A stretch of DNA of 33,121 bases from an uncultured Prevotellaceae bacterium (GTDB lineage: Bacteria; Bacteroidota; Bacteroidia; Bacteroidales; Bacteroidaceae). The notes under the pieces were generated by a model. It worked only from the letters and a program-made list of their open reading frames with translations, was not told the origin of the DNA and made no database searches. Position numbers and translations under genes: made by a program. This document shows positions 1 to 7,931 of this stretch, piece after piece (the first letter of the stretch is position 1; each line of letters opens with the position of its first letter). The DNA is taken from positions 1-33,121 of the forward strand of contig CAMVFC010000028.1 in assembly GCA_947166655.1 (NCBI GenBank), written 5' to 3'.

Positions 1-356
1 TACACGTCTGCCATCTGCCCATAGACGCGGAAGAGGGTGGCATAGTCGCAGTCGGGACTGAGGGTGTCGGCGCAGGCGACGGCATCCTCCCAGGTGATGA
101 GGGCGAGGGGCGCCTCGTGGAGGTCGCGGTAGGCGCAGCCCAGGAGGTAGCGCGAGAGGAGACGGTCGTTGGCCGTGCCGTGGCGGTCGAAATAGTCGAC
201 GGCACAGCGCAGCAGGGAGTCGCCCGTGACAGGCTCATAGGCCAGGTTCTGACGCTTGGCTTCGGCCAGAGCTTCGCGGTACAGTGTTTCCTTGCGCCCC
301 GTGCAGGAGGCGAGGAGAAGGAGGGTAAGGATGGCAGTCAGCGTGATGCTCTTCAT
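1..356 (-). CDS. Partial lipoprotein with TPR-like helices (N-terminal part only)
   Basis: This frame is open on the minus strand from an ATG at 356 to the window edge, so the C-terminus is missing. The first residues (MKSITLTAILTLLLLASC) form a lipoprotein signal peptide with lipobox LASC and Cys18 as lipidation site, so the product should be an exported lipoprotein. The roughly 100 residues that follow are helical with alternating Ala/Leu/Tyr/Asp, as in the TPR-type lipoproteins common in Bacteroidales; no enzyme motif is visible. An in-frame ATG at 380 would add eight residues in front of the signal peptide and is less likely. It lies 92 bp downstream of ftsZ on the same strand, so read-through from the division cluster is possible, although a hairpin (381-409) lies between. 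Function unknown. Confidence 0.7.
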   Translation of the reverse strand, partial: MKSITLTAILTLLLLASCTGRKETLYREALAEAKRQNLAYEPVTGDSLLRCAVDYFDRHGTANDRLLSRYLLGCAYRDLHEAPLALITWEDAVACADTLSPDCDYATLFRVYGQMADV

Positions 357-380
357 GTCAGACAGTATGGGGATGGACAT

Positions 381-409
381 AGGCTCCGCCTTTTTTGGGG
401 GCGGAGCCT
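381..409. repeat. GC-rich hairpin between ftsZ and the lipoprotein gene
   Basis: A perfect 10-bp inverted repeat (AGGCTCCGCC at 381-390, GGCGGAGCCT at 400-409) encloses a 9-nt loop rich in T. It sits downstream of the ftsZ stop and just upstream of the next start. No U-run follows on the minus strand, so it is not a textbook intrinsic terminator. It could attenuate or stabilise the end of the dcw transcript. Confidence 0.6.
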
Positions 410-448
410 TGGTGTACTGTTCTCCTCTGAGCGGTCTGTGGGGACGGC

Positions 449-1786
449 TCAGAAGGTGATGGTGAAGGTGTTGTCATCGGCTTTGTCGGCAGCGGTGTCG
501 GCGGCTGTGTGCTCGTCGCCCTGCTGTGACTTCTCCTGTATGCGCTTGAGTTCGTCTTTCTTGCGCATGGCGGTGGGTGTGGACTCGACCATGGAGATGA
601 GGTCGTCGTTGTCGAGGTCGTGGTCGGAGAAGATGAAGATTTGCCGTCGCGGTTTCTGGGGTTGGTTGTCCTCGCCCCCGTAGTATCCGATGCGTCGGTT
701 GTCCTTCTCTTCTTGTTCCTCTTCGCGCTGGCGCTGCGCCTCTTCTTCTTCGCGAGTGCGCTTGACGCTGACCTCCTCCATGCCGGGGACGTTCTGCAGG
801 CCGAAGCCAGAGGCGAGGAGGGTGATTTTGATGCGCTTGCCGAGGCTGTCGTCGATGCCGAGTCCCCATTTCACCTCGACGATGTCTTGCTGGAACTTGG
901 CCATGAAGTCGTTGACCTCGTTCATCTCTTCCATGTTGAGCTGTTCACTGTCGCCGGCGCTGGAGAAGGTGATGTAGAAGAGTACTTTCTTGGAGTTGTA
1001 GATGTCGTTGTTGTTGAGCAGGGGGCTGTGGAGGGCTTCCTGGAAGGCTTTGGTGACGCGGTTCTCGCCTTCGCCGTAGCCGGTGGACATGATGGCTACG
1101 CCTCCGTCCTTGAGGACGGTCTTGACGTCCTGGAAGTCGAGGTTCATGATGCCTCGCATGGTGATGATCTCGGCGATGCTCTTGGCGGCGACGGAGAGGG
1201 TGTCGTCGGCCTTGGCGAAGCCGTTGAGCACGGTGAGCTCGGGGTAGATCTCGCGCAGGCGTTCGTTGTTGATGACGAGGAGTGCGTCGACGTGTTTGGC
1301 CATCTCCTCGACGCCATCGAGGGCCTGGTCGATCTTCTTGTGTCCCTCGAAGCGGAAGGGGATGGTGACGATACCCACGGTGAGGACGTCCATCTCGCGG
1401 GCGCACTGTGCGACGATGGGTGCGGCTCCGGTGCCTGTGCCGCCGCCCATGCCGGCTGTGATGAAGGCCATGCGTGTGCCGTCGGTGAAGAGGTTCTTGA
1501 TTTGCTCGATGGCTTCCTGTGCGGCTTTGCGGGCCACTTCGGGGCGGTTGCCGGCGCCGAGGCCCTCGCCGAGCTGCAGGCGGTTGGGCACAGGGGAGTC
1601 TTCGAGGGCCTTGCGGTCGGTGTTGCACAGGACGTAGGTGACGTCGTGAATGCCTTCGTTGAACATGTGGTTGACAGCGTTGCCGCCGCCGCCACCTACA
1701 CCGACGACCTTGATGATGCTGGCTTCGTTGACGTGCTGGAGGTTGAACTGTATGCCTCCGCTCTGGGGGGTGTTATCTTGTGGCAT
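449..1786 (-). CDS. ftsZ: Cell division protein FtsZ
   Basis: Tubulin-like GTPase that polymerises into the Z ring at mid-cell and organises the divisome. The 445-residue product has the N-terminal glycine-rich nucleotide site (VVGVGGGGGNAVNHM, about 27-41), the tubulin signature GGGTGTG at 114-120, and the T7 synergy loop with N215, D217 and D220, whose acidic residues activate GTP hydrolysis in the neighbouring subunit. The globular core ends near residue 340. A Glu/Arg/Gln-rich linker follows (about 341-385), then a segment resembling the conserved C-terminal peptide (ESTPTAMRKK, 401-410). A further 35 mostly polar residues follow, which is longer than usual. It is the last gene of the dcw cluster, 71 bp after ftsA. 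A long antisense frame across it is a composition artefact. Confidence 0.98.
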   Translation of the reverse strand: MPQDNTPQSGGIQFNLQHVNEASIIKVVGVGGGGGNAVNHMFNEGIHDVTYVLCNTDRKALEDSPVPNRLQLGEGLGAGNRPEVARKAAQEAIEQIKNLFTDGTRMAFITAGMGGGTGTGAAPIVAQCAREMDVLTVGIVTIPFRFEGHKKIDQALDGVEEMAKHVDALLVINNERLREIYPELTVLNGFAKADDTLSVAAKSIAEIITMRGIMNLDFQDVKTVLKDGGVAIMSTGYGEGENRVTKAFQEALHSPLLNNNDIYNSKKVLFYITFSSAGDSEQLNMEEMNEVNDFMAKFQQDIVEVKWGLGIDDSLGKRIKITLLASGFGLQNVPGMEEVSVKRTREEEEAQRQREEEQEEKDNRRIGYYGGEDNQPQKPRRQIFIFSDHDLDNDDLISMVESTPTAMRKKDELKRIQEKSQQGDEHTAADTAADKADDNTFTITF

Positions 1787-1813
1787 AGTGGTGAGGATTT
1801 ACGAATTATTATT

Positions 1814-1855
1814 AGTGAAAAGTGAAGAATAAGATTTTCTTTTCACTCTTTCACT
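1814..1855. repeat. Imperfect inverted repeat between ftsA and ftsZ
   Basis: AGTGAAAAGTGAA (1814-1826) is complementary, with one inserted base, to TTCACTCTTTCACT (1842-1855). The 71-bp ftsA-ftsZ spacer is otherwise AT-rich. The hairpin could act as a processing site or weak terminator that sets ftsZ level relative to ftsA. Similar GTGAAGAAT wording recurs at 26070, so it may instead be a dispersed intergenic motif. Confidence 0.45.
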
Positions 1856-1857
1856 TT

Positions 1858-3270
1858 TTATTTCTCTTCGTCTGGCTCGACGAGCTTGTTGGCCCAGTCT
1901 TTGAGTGTGCGTCCGAGACGTGAGAAGGCGCTGGGCTTCTTGGGCTGGGGGTCGGGTTGTGGTTCAGCGGGTGCTGCCTCGGATGTCTCGTCGTGCCCGG
2001 TGCCCTCGTCGGCCTTGCCTCCCTGGCGTACGACGCCCTCGCTGCTGGCGGGTCCGTTCTGTCCGGTGAATTCGGGTTCCTTGTCGGGCTGCTCGTCGAA
2101 GAGTTCGGGCTCGATGGGTTTCTCGCTGGTGCATTCCTGGTCGCCGCGGCGTAGCATGGCGATGAGGGTGGCGAGGGTGGCGCTTTGCGGGTCGAGCTTC
2201 AGATTGGTGGTGTACTCGGGCGTGGCAGGCAGCTGGCGTGTCTTCACCTTGTCGAAGTGGAAGTAGTGCTGGAAGGCCGTCTCAAGGTTCTTCAGGTTGG
2301 CGGCGCCGCCGGTGAAGATGATGCCGGAGAGAAGGCGGTCGGAGTAGTTCTTGATCTGCTCCCAGACGTTTTCGAGGATTTCCTGTTGTCGTGCTTCGAT
2401 GATGTTCAGGAGTGTCTTTTCCTCGAGCTTGCGGTCGCTGCTGATGTTGATGGTGCGTGTCTCAGTGAATTTCTGCTCATCGGTGTAGGCGGAGCCGTAG
2501 GTGCGTTTGAGCATCTCGGCCTCTTCTTGTTCGATGTGCTGGCTGGTGGCGATGTCGGCGGTGATGTTGTTGCCGCCGAGGGGTATGACAACGAGGTGGC
2601 GCAGGATGTTCTTCTCGTAGATGGCTACGGTGGTGGTCTCTGCGCCGAAGTCGACGAGGGCGCAGCCGGAGCGCTTCTCGGTGTCGGAGAGCAGGTAGCT
2701 GGAGAGGATGAGGGGCGAGATGAAGAAGTCGATGGGTTCGATCTTGGCGCCCTTGAGGCAGCGGACAATGTCCTCGCGCAGGGTGCGGCGGGCGATGATG
2801 TTCTTGTAGTAGCCCTCGATGCGGTCGCTCATAATGCCTACGGGTTCGCTGGTGAGGTGTGATCCCAGGCGATATTCCTGGGGCACGGCATCGAGGATCT
2901 CGGCTCCGGCGTAGGTGGAGGCGAGGTTCTCGTCCTTGAGGCTGTCGACGGTGTCCTCGGTGATGGCCACTTTGATATCGAAGTTACGGCGCACGCTGTT
3001 GCCCACGGTGCGGAGCGACTGCCCTGCTACGCCGACATAGGCGCGGTTGACGAAGACTTTCTGCCGCTCCTCGATGCGCTTGATGACGGCAGCGATGGCG
3101 GAGATGGTCTTGTCGATGTTGAAGACGGCTCCCTTGTGGATGCTGTCGGGTGCGTTCTCTTTCTCATAGCCCAGCACCTGAAGGCTGCCGTCGGGCTTCT
3201 TCTGCCCGATGATGGCCCGAATGGCGGACGAGCCGAGTTCGATGGCCACGATGTTTTTTTCTACTCCCAT
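1858..3270 (-). CDS. ftsA: Cell division protein FtsA
   Basis: Actin-like ATPase that tethers FtsZ filaments to the inner face of the membrane and recruits later division proteins. The 470-residue product starts with the actin-fold phosphate-1 segment (IVAIELGSSAIRAIIG, about 7-22). It continues through the FtsA-specific 1C/SHS2 region, then a phosphate-2 type segment (ALVDFGAETTTVAIYE) and an adenosine-type motif (IIFTGGAANLKNLE). After about residue 385 comes a long low-complexity tail rich in Glu, Pro, Gly and Asp. The tail ends in an amphipathic helix (SAFSRLGRTLKDWANKLVE), as expected for the membrane-targeting sequence. It is 31 bp from ftsQ and 71 bp from ftsZ, in the usual ftsQ-ftsA-ftsZ order. 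Confidence 0.96.
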   Translation of the reverse strand: MGVEKNIVAIELGSSAIRAIIGQKKPDGSLQVLGYEKENAPDSIHKGAVFNIDKTISAIAAVIKRIEERQKVFVNRAYVGVAGQSLRTVGNSVRRNFDIKVAITEDTVDSLKDENLASTYAGAEILDAVPQEYRLGSHLTSEPVGIMSDRIEGYYKNIIARRTLREDIVRCLKGAKIEPIDFFISPLILSSYLLSDTEKRSGCALVDFGAETTTVAIYEKNILRHLVVIPLGGNNITADIATSQHIEQEEAEMLKRTYGSAYTDEQKFTETRTINISSDRKLEEKTLLNIIEARQQEILENVWEQIKNYSDRLLSGIIFTGGAANLKNLETAFQHYFHFDKVKTRQLPATPEYTTNLKLDPQSATLATLIAMLRRGDQECTSEKPIEPELFDEQPDKEPEFTGQNGPASSEGVVRQGGKADEGTGHDETSEAAPAEPQPDPQPKKPSAFSRLGRTLKDWANKLVEPDEEK

Positions 3271-3301
3271 AGTTCTATTTATTTGTGATGGTTTCTTGTT
3301 T

Positions 3302-4042
3302 TTATTTTTTCTCTCTCTTCGTTGCCACTACCTGTCCGGCGTATTTGACGCTGAGGGTCTTGTAGCGGTTCCACCCCACTTGGCTGAGGCCCTGTGTGTA
3401 GAAGGTCTGCATACGGCTCAGCTTGTCCTCCAGGCAGGAGGTGTCGCCCAGGATGATGGTGAAGTCGCCCACGGTGGGGGTGAGCTCGATGTCGCCATTG
3501 GCATCGACGTGCAGCTGTCCGATGTGCTCGGCCCAGAAGCTGTCGTTGGCCAGTGTGACGCCCAGAGAGGAATAGAGTTTTCCGGCCGTGTGGCGGTCTA
3601 CAGCGCCCGTCATGACGGGGAGGTCGATGGTATGGTGGCCGCGGGGCATGGTGCCGCCCAAGTTGTCGATATAGAAATCTTCGCCGGCACCGTTGATGAC
3701 GTGCAGCACGGGGATGCGCGGCGTCACTTGGATGGAGATCTTGCCCTCGATGGTCTTGAAGCACAGCGCACGGTCGATATAGGGGCTGGCCACCAGCACG
3801 CTCTCCATCTGAGCCAGGTCGATGTCCTTCAGCGCCTGTCCTTCGGGGAAGAGCTTCTTCTGAACGAGCAGTTCGCGAATCTCGTTGTCGTTGATGAACT
3901 GCGTGTTGTGCTCATCGTAGACGGTGATGTCCAGTCCTGTGCAGTCGGGGTCGCGCTTAGGACGGTTGAAATGGACGAGCGCAAAGATCAGATAGGCTAC
4001 TGCGCCAGCCAGGATGAGGACTTTTAGGAGAGTCTTGTACAT
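3302..4042 (-). CDS. ftsQ: Cell division protein FtsQ
   Basis: Bitopic membrane protein that links the cytoplasmic and periplasmic parts of the divisome through its partners FtsL and FtsB. The 246-residue product has a short cytoplasmic N-terminus, one transmembrane helix at about residues 5-24, a POTRA-like region (about 36-110) and a beta domain. Sequence conservation in this family is low. The call rests on topology, length and position between murC and ftsA, plus the typical segment VASPYIDRALCFKTIEGKI near the end of the POTRA region. The C-terminus is strongly basic (KREKK). It starts after a 134-bp spacer containing three tandem 23-bp repeats, the largest gap inside the cluster, so a separate ftsQAZ promoter or regulatory site may lie there. 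Confidence 0.9.
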   Translation of the reverse strand: MYKTLLKVLILAGAVAYLIFALVHFNRPKRDPDCTGLDITVYDEHNTQFINDNEIRELLVQKKLFPEGQALKDIDLAQMESVLVASPYIDRALCFKTIEGKISIQVTPRIPVLHVINGAGEDFYIDNLGGTMPRGHHTIDLPVMTGAVDRHTAGKLYSSLGVTLANDSFWAEHIGQLHVDANGDIELTPTVGDFTIILGDTSCLEDKLSRMQTFYTQGLSQVGWNRYKTLSVKYAGQVVATKREKK

Positions 4043-4051
4043 ATGAACGTG

Positions 4052-4120
4052 TTACCGTATTAACAAATTAACAATTACCGCATTAACGGATTAACGATTA
4101 CCGTATTAACAGATTTACAA
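4052..4120. repeat. Three tandem 23-bp repeats upstream of ftsQ
   Basis: Three contiguous units of exactly 23 bp (4052-4074, 4075-4097, 4098-4120) share the pattern TTACCGyATTAACrrATTwAC followed by AA or GA. They differ at only a few positions. They fill most of the murC-ftsQ spacer and end 9 bp before the ftsQ start codon on the minus strand. No clean TAnnTTTG box was found in them. Confidence 0.85.
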
Positions 4121-4129
4121 TCACTTCCC

Positions 4130-4163
4130 CGACAGAGCCTCCTCCCCCGACCTCTTCCCAGGG
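4130..4163. repeat. Imperfect GC-rich hairpin downstream of murC
   Basis: Two pyrimidine/purine-rich arms (around AGAGCCTCCTCCC and GGGAGGGGCT) can pair imperfectly. Wording such as CCCCCGAC and GGGAGGGG resembles the large inverted repeat at 25964-26058, so this may be a decayed copy of the same family. There is no U-run on the minus strand. Confidence 0.4.
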
Positions 4164-4176
4164 AGGGGCTGTATTT

Positions 4177-5553
4177 TTATTCTTCATATTTTTTCTTCAC
4201 TTCTTCTGCGATCTGCGGAGCATAGTTGTCGAGGTCGCCGGCGCCTAACGTCATGAGGACGTCGAAGGTGGCATGGCGGACGTAGTCGAGTACGTCGTCC
4301 TTACGGATGATGTGGCGTTCGATGCCAGGACGCAGGTGGTCGTAGATGAGCTGGCTGCTGACACCGGGGATGGGCTGCTCGCGGGCAGGATAGATCTCGG
4401 TGAGCACCACCTCATCGAGCAGTGACAGGGCGTCGGCAAACTCACGGTAGAAATCGCGTGTGCGCGTGTAAAGATGCGGCTGGAAGATGCCTGTGATGCG
4501 CTGCGTGGGGTACACCTCGCGGATGCTGAGGATGCTCTGGCGGAGTTCCTCGGGATGGTGAGCATAGTCGCTCAGGTAGGCTTTGCCGGCGGTGCGTACA
4601 TGGAAGTCGAAGCGGCGGTCGACACCGCGGAAGGTGGCCATGGCGTTGCGAATCTCGTCGGGCGTGGCGCCGGCAATCTGTGCCAGAGCCATGGCGGCAA
4701 TGCCGTTCTCGATGTTGATAGCCACGGGGACGCCCAGCCGCACATCGGCGATATTGCCTAACGGCGAGACGAGGTCGAAGATGATTTCGCCGCCGCCGAT
4801 GCGAAGGTGTTCGGCATGGAAATCGCCTTCGCTGCGAGAATAGGTGTAGGTCGTGGTGCCTGGCTGCGGGTGGGGCTGCATCTTGAGACCTGTATGGACT
4901 ATGAGGTAGCCGCCCGGCTGCACCAGCTCGGTGTAGTGACGGAAGCTTTCGAGATAGGCTTCTTCGGTGCCGTAGATGTCGAGGTGGTCGGGGTCGGTGG
5001 CAGTGATGACAGTGGCAAAGGGTGATAGATGGTGAAAGGAACGATCGAACTCATCGGCCTCGATGACGACGTAGTCGCTCGCTGGTGCCAGCAGATAGTT
5101 GGTACCATAGTTCTTGGTGATGCCGCCCAGGAAAGCGTTGCAGTCCACGTGGCTCTGATGGAGCAGATGGGCCGCCATGCTGGACGTTGTGGTCTTACCG
5201 TGCGTGCCGGCCACGCAAAGGCCTCGGTGTGTGCGTGTCAGCGTGCCGAGCACCTGAGCGCGCTTCTGGATGTCGAATCCACCGTCGTGGAAATACTGCA
5301 GTTCGGCGTGATCGGCAGGGACGGCGGGGGTGTACACGACGAGCGTCGAGCGGGCATCGCGACAGGCCTCGGGGATGAGGTCCACTCGCTCTTCGTAGTG
5401 CACGGAAGCGCCTTCCTGCTCCAACTCGCGCGTCAGGGGAGTAGGAGTCTTGTCGTAACCGCCCACGACGAGACCGCGTTGGAGGAAATAGCGGGCAATG
5501 GCGCTCATGCCGATGCCTCCGATACCGATGAAATAGACAGAAGTATAGTTCAT
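4177..5553 (-). CDS. murC: UDP-N-acetylmuramate--L-alanine ligase MurC
   Basis: Cytoplasmic Mur ligase that adds L-alanine to UDP-MurNAc with ATP, the first amino acid of the stem peptide. The 458-residue product shows the N-terminal Rossmann glycine motif for the UDP substrate (FIGIGGIGMSAIAR, 8-21) and the ATP P-loop AGTHGKTTT at 115-123. The central domain carries EADEFDRSF and ATDPDHLDIYG, with the metal-binding and carbamylated-lysine environment, and the C-terminal domain carries DYAHHPEE. Length is normal. It follows murG with a 1-bp gap, so translational coupling is likely. The 134-bp spacer downstream holds the 23-bp repeats. Confidence 0.97.
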   Translation of the reverse strand: MNYTSVYFIGIGGIGMSAIARYFLQRGLVVGGYDKTPTPLTRELEQEGASVHYEERVDLIPEACRDARSTLVVYTPAVPADHAELQYFHDGGFDIQKRAQVLGTLTRTHRGLCVAGTHGKTTTSSMAAHLLHQSHVDCNAFLGGITKNYGTNYLLAPASDYVVIEADEFDRSFHHLSPFATVITATDPDHLDIYGTEEAYLESFRHYTELVQPGGYLIVHTGLKMQPHPQPGTTTYTYSRSEGDFHAEHLRIGGGEIIFDLVSPLGNIADVRLGVPVAINIENGIAAMALAQIAGATPDEIRNAMATFRGVDRRFDFHVRTAGKAYLSDYAHHPEELRQSILSIREVYPTQRITGIFQPHLYTRTRDFYREFADALSLLDEVVLTEIYPAREQPIPGVSSQLIYDHLRPGIERHIIRKDDVLDYVRHATFDVLMTLGAGDLDNYAPQIAEEVKKKYEE

Positions 5554-5554
5554 G

Positions 5555-6667
5555 TTATTTGCTTGTAGCTAATTGAATGACTTCTTGTGCGATGATGTTG
5601 GCAGAGTCTGGCAGACCCATGGCCTGAGCGTTAGCGGACAGGCGCTTGAGGATGGCAGTGTCTAATGCGGTTTTCACGGCCAGCGGGATGAGTTGCTCGC
5701 GGGCATCGACATCTTTCACCATGAGGGCAGCGTCCTTGCGGACGAGGGCCATCGCGTTGTGGGTCTGATGATCCTCGGCCACGTTGGGTGAAGGTACCAG
5801 GATGGAGGGTTTGCCCAGGAGGCACAACTCGGAAATGGAACTGGCACCGGCACGGCTGATGACAAGGTCGGCAGCGCGGTAGGCTTCATCCATCTTGTTG
5901 ATGAAGTCGGTCACCTTCAGGTTGGCGGGGCAACCCTGTTCTTTGAGGGTCTTCTTGATGTCCTCGAAATAATAGCCGCCCGTCTGCCAGATAATCTGTA
6001 CGCGGCTCTCGGCGATGAACTTAAGATGGCTGAGGACGCTCTCGTTGACGGTGCGGGCCCCCAGACTGCCGCCGATGACGAGGATGACGGGACGCACGGG
6101 GTCGAAGCCCAGCTGCAGCGTGGCCTCGGCATGGGATAGCGGGCATTCGAGAAGCGACTGGCGCACGGGGTTGCCCGTGAGAAGAATCTTCTCCTTTGGG
6201 AAAAAGCGCTCCATGCCCTCATAGGCCACGCAGATTCTGCGGGCCGACTTGGACAGCAACTTGTTCGTCACGCCGGCGAAGGAGTTCTGCTCCTGGATGA
6301 GACAAGGCACACCCATCGAGGCGGCCACGTTGAGGGTGGGACCACTGGCATAGCCGCCCACGCCGACGGCGACGTCGGGACGGAAGTCCTTGACGATGCG
6401 CCGCGCCATGCGACGGCTCTTCAGCAATTTCCACAGCACGGAGACGTTGCGTAGCAGATGCTGACGGTCGAAGCCGGCCACGGGCAGGCCCTTGATCTCA
6501 TAGCCTGCTGCCGGCACACGCTGCATTTCCATGCGCCCTTCGGCACCCACGAAGAGGATTTCTGTATCGGGCCGAAGCGCCTTGAGCGCGTTGGCTATGG
6601 AGATAGCGGGGAAGATGTGGCCGCCAGTGCCGCCGCCGCTGATGATGACTCTGAGAGGTTCGTTCAT
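5555..6667 (-). CDS. murG: UDP-GlcNAc--lipid I N-acetylglucosaminyltransferase MurG
   Basis: Peripheral membrane GT28 glycosyltransferase that transfers GlcNAc from UDP-GlcNAc to lipid I, making lipid II. The 370-residue product has the N-terminal SGGGTGGHIFPA motif (10-21) and a second G-loop, GVGGYASGP (about 102-110). The C-terminal nucleotide-sugar site reads VIGGSLGARTVN, then SRAGASSISELCLLGKPSILVP and the ribose-binding NVAEDHQTHNA. It ends 1 bp before murC begins and starts 32 bp after ftsW, in the standard order. Nothing unusual was seen. Confidence 0.97.
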   Translation of the reverse strand: MNEPLRVIISGGGTGGHIFPAISIANALKALRPDTEILFVGAEGRMEMQRVPAAGYEIKGLPVAGFDRQHLLRNVSVLWKLLKSRRMARRIVKDFRPDVAVGVGGYASGPTLNVAASMGVPCLIQEQNSFAGVTNKLLSKSARRICVAYEGMERFFPKEKILLTGNPVRQSLLECPLSHAEATLQLGFDPVRPVILVIGGSLGARTVNESVLSHLKFIAESRVQIIWQTGGYYFEDIKKTLKEQGCPANLKVTDFINKMDEAYRAADLVISRAGASSISELCLLGKPSILVPSPNVAEDHQTHNAMALVRKDAALMVKDVDAREQLIPLAVKTALDTAILKRLSANAQAMGLPDSANIIAQEVIQLATSK

Positions 6668-6699
6668 ATCGTTGATTGATATTTTTTGTGTAGATTGGA

Positions 6700-7896
6700 T
6701 TATGCTTCTTGAGGTTCGGGTTGCTTCTGGGCATATTTGCTGATGGAGAGCATCATGCCCACATAAGCGCAGTTGACCATTATGCTGGAGCCGCCTTTAC
6801 TGACGATGGGAAGGGGCTGACCCGTCACGGGGAACAGGTCCACGGCAACAGCCATGTTGATAAGAGCCTGCGTGACGATGAGAAGGGCCAGGCCCATCAT
6901 AAGGTAGGCAGGGAAACTCTTCTCACAACGCCCCGCGATGCGCGCCGCTCGGTAGAGCAAGGTGATGTAAAATATCACCATGAACACGCAGCCGACAATG
7001 CCCAGCTCCTCGATGATGATGGCGTAGATGTAGTCGGAATAGGCGTGGGGCAGGAAGTCACGGACAATGGAGTTGCCTGGTCCTCGGCCCACGATATTAC
7101 AGGTGGCTATGGCGATGTGGGCCTGCGTGATCTGAGGATTGGTATTGAGATCGTATTCCTCGGGATTTGTCGGGAAGTCCACGTGGTCTCGCACGCGGTG
7201 AGACCACGTCTTGATACGCTCCAGAGGGGTACCCTCGAATTGGTCGAGGATGCTGTCGGGTGTGAAGCGTAGCGTAATGTAACCTGTCACGGCAGCAATG
7301 ACAATCGCCCCCAGCAAGATGCCGTAATGGCGCCAGGGCACGTTGCCGATGAACATCATCATCAAGATAACGAAAAACGTCAGTACGGCCGTGGACAGGT
7401 TCTCGGTCACGATAAGTCCGCAGATGAGAGCCGAGAAACCCAAGATCCACCAGAAGGACTTCACGGTGGCACCTTTCTCGTCGCGTATGGTGCTCAGTAG
7501 CCAAGCTACGATGACCACCAGCGAGCCTTTGGCAATCTCCGATGGCTGCACTGAGATGCCGAAGACTTTGATCCAGCGGGCTGTGTCGTTAATCTCGCCG
7601 GCGAACATTACCGCTATCAGCAGCGGAATGCTGATGACGGGACCGATGACCACCAGCGAACCGAAATAACGGCAGGGGATGCGGTGGATGACCCACGTCA
7701 CGCCGACACCAATCGCCAAATAGAGCGTGTGCATCAGCACGGGAGCCCAGTAGGCACCCTTGTTGTTAGGGATATTGCTGGTGGCACTGTAGACCTCAAG
7801 CACGGATACTGCGCAGAGGAAGAACAGCACGATCCAGATGACCTTATCGCCTTCGAACAGGCTTCCGAGATTATTGGCTTTGGCTTTGAGGGTCAT
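6700..7896 (-). CDS. ftsW: Septal peptidoglycan glycosyltransferase FtsW (SEDS family)
   Basis: Polytopic SEDS polymerase that makes septal glycan strands from lipid II together with the class B PBP encoded nearby (ftsI). The 398-residue product has about ten hydrophobic segments. SEDS landmarks are present: GxSVQPSEIAKG (113-124), the large extracellular loop with the presumed catalytic Asp288 in AYSDYIYAIIIEELG, and the family signature TGQPLPIVSKGGSS (358-371). In E. coli this signature usually reads TGVTLPxVSYGGSS. The loop around 219-255 is polar and somewhat long. The choice of FtsW over RodA rests mainly on location in the dcw cluster between murD and murG. Confidence 0.95.
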   Translation of the reverse strand: MTLKAKANNLGSLFEGDKVIWIVLFFLCAVSVLEVYSATSNIPNNKGAYWAPVLMHTLYLAIGVGVTWVIHRIPCRYFGSLVVIGPVISIPLLIAVMFAGEINDTARWIKVFGISVQPSEIAKGSLVVIVAWLLSTIRDEKGATVKSFWWILGFSALICGLIVTENLSTAVLTFFVILMMMFIGNVPWRHYGILLGAIVIAAVTGYITLRFTPDSILDQFEGTPLERIKTWSHRVRDHVDFPTNPEEYDLNTNPQITQAHIAIATCNIVGRGPGNSIVRDFLPHAYSDYIYAIIIEELGIVGCVFMVIFYITLLYRAARIAGRCEKSFPAYLMMGLALLIVTQALINMAVAVDLFPVTGQPLPIVSKGGSSIMVNCAYVGMMLSISKYAQKQPEPQEA

Positions 7897-7931
7897 GACG
7901 ACAACGGACGTAAAGGGTTTGACGGACTATT

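Noticed and set aside
381..409. Intrinsic terminator of the dcw cluster
   Set aside because: The stem is good, but neither strand has a U-run after it, so it is listed only as a hairpin.
427..452. Short 6-bp inverted repeat (CTGAGC / GCTCAG) across the ftsZ stop codon
   Set aside because: The stem is too short and the loop too long to be distinguishable from chance.
620..1825. Open frame of 401 codons on the plus strand opposite ftsZ
   Set aside because: It is exactly antisense to a clear ftsZ. Its Asp/Val/Gly/Glu-rich product reflects codon bias of the GC-rich gene and has no domain pattern.
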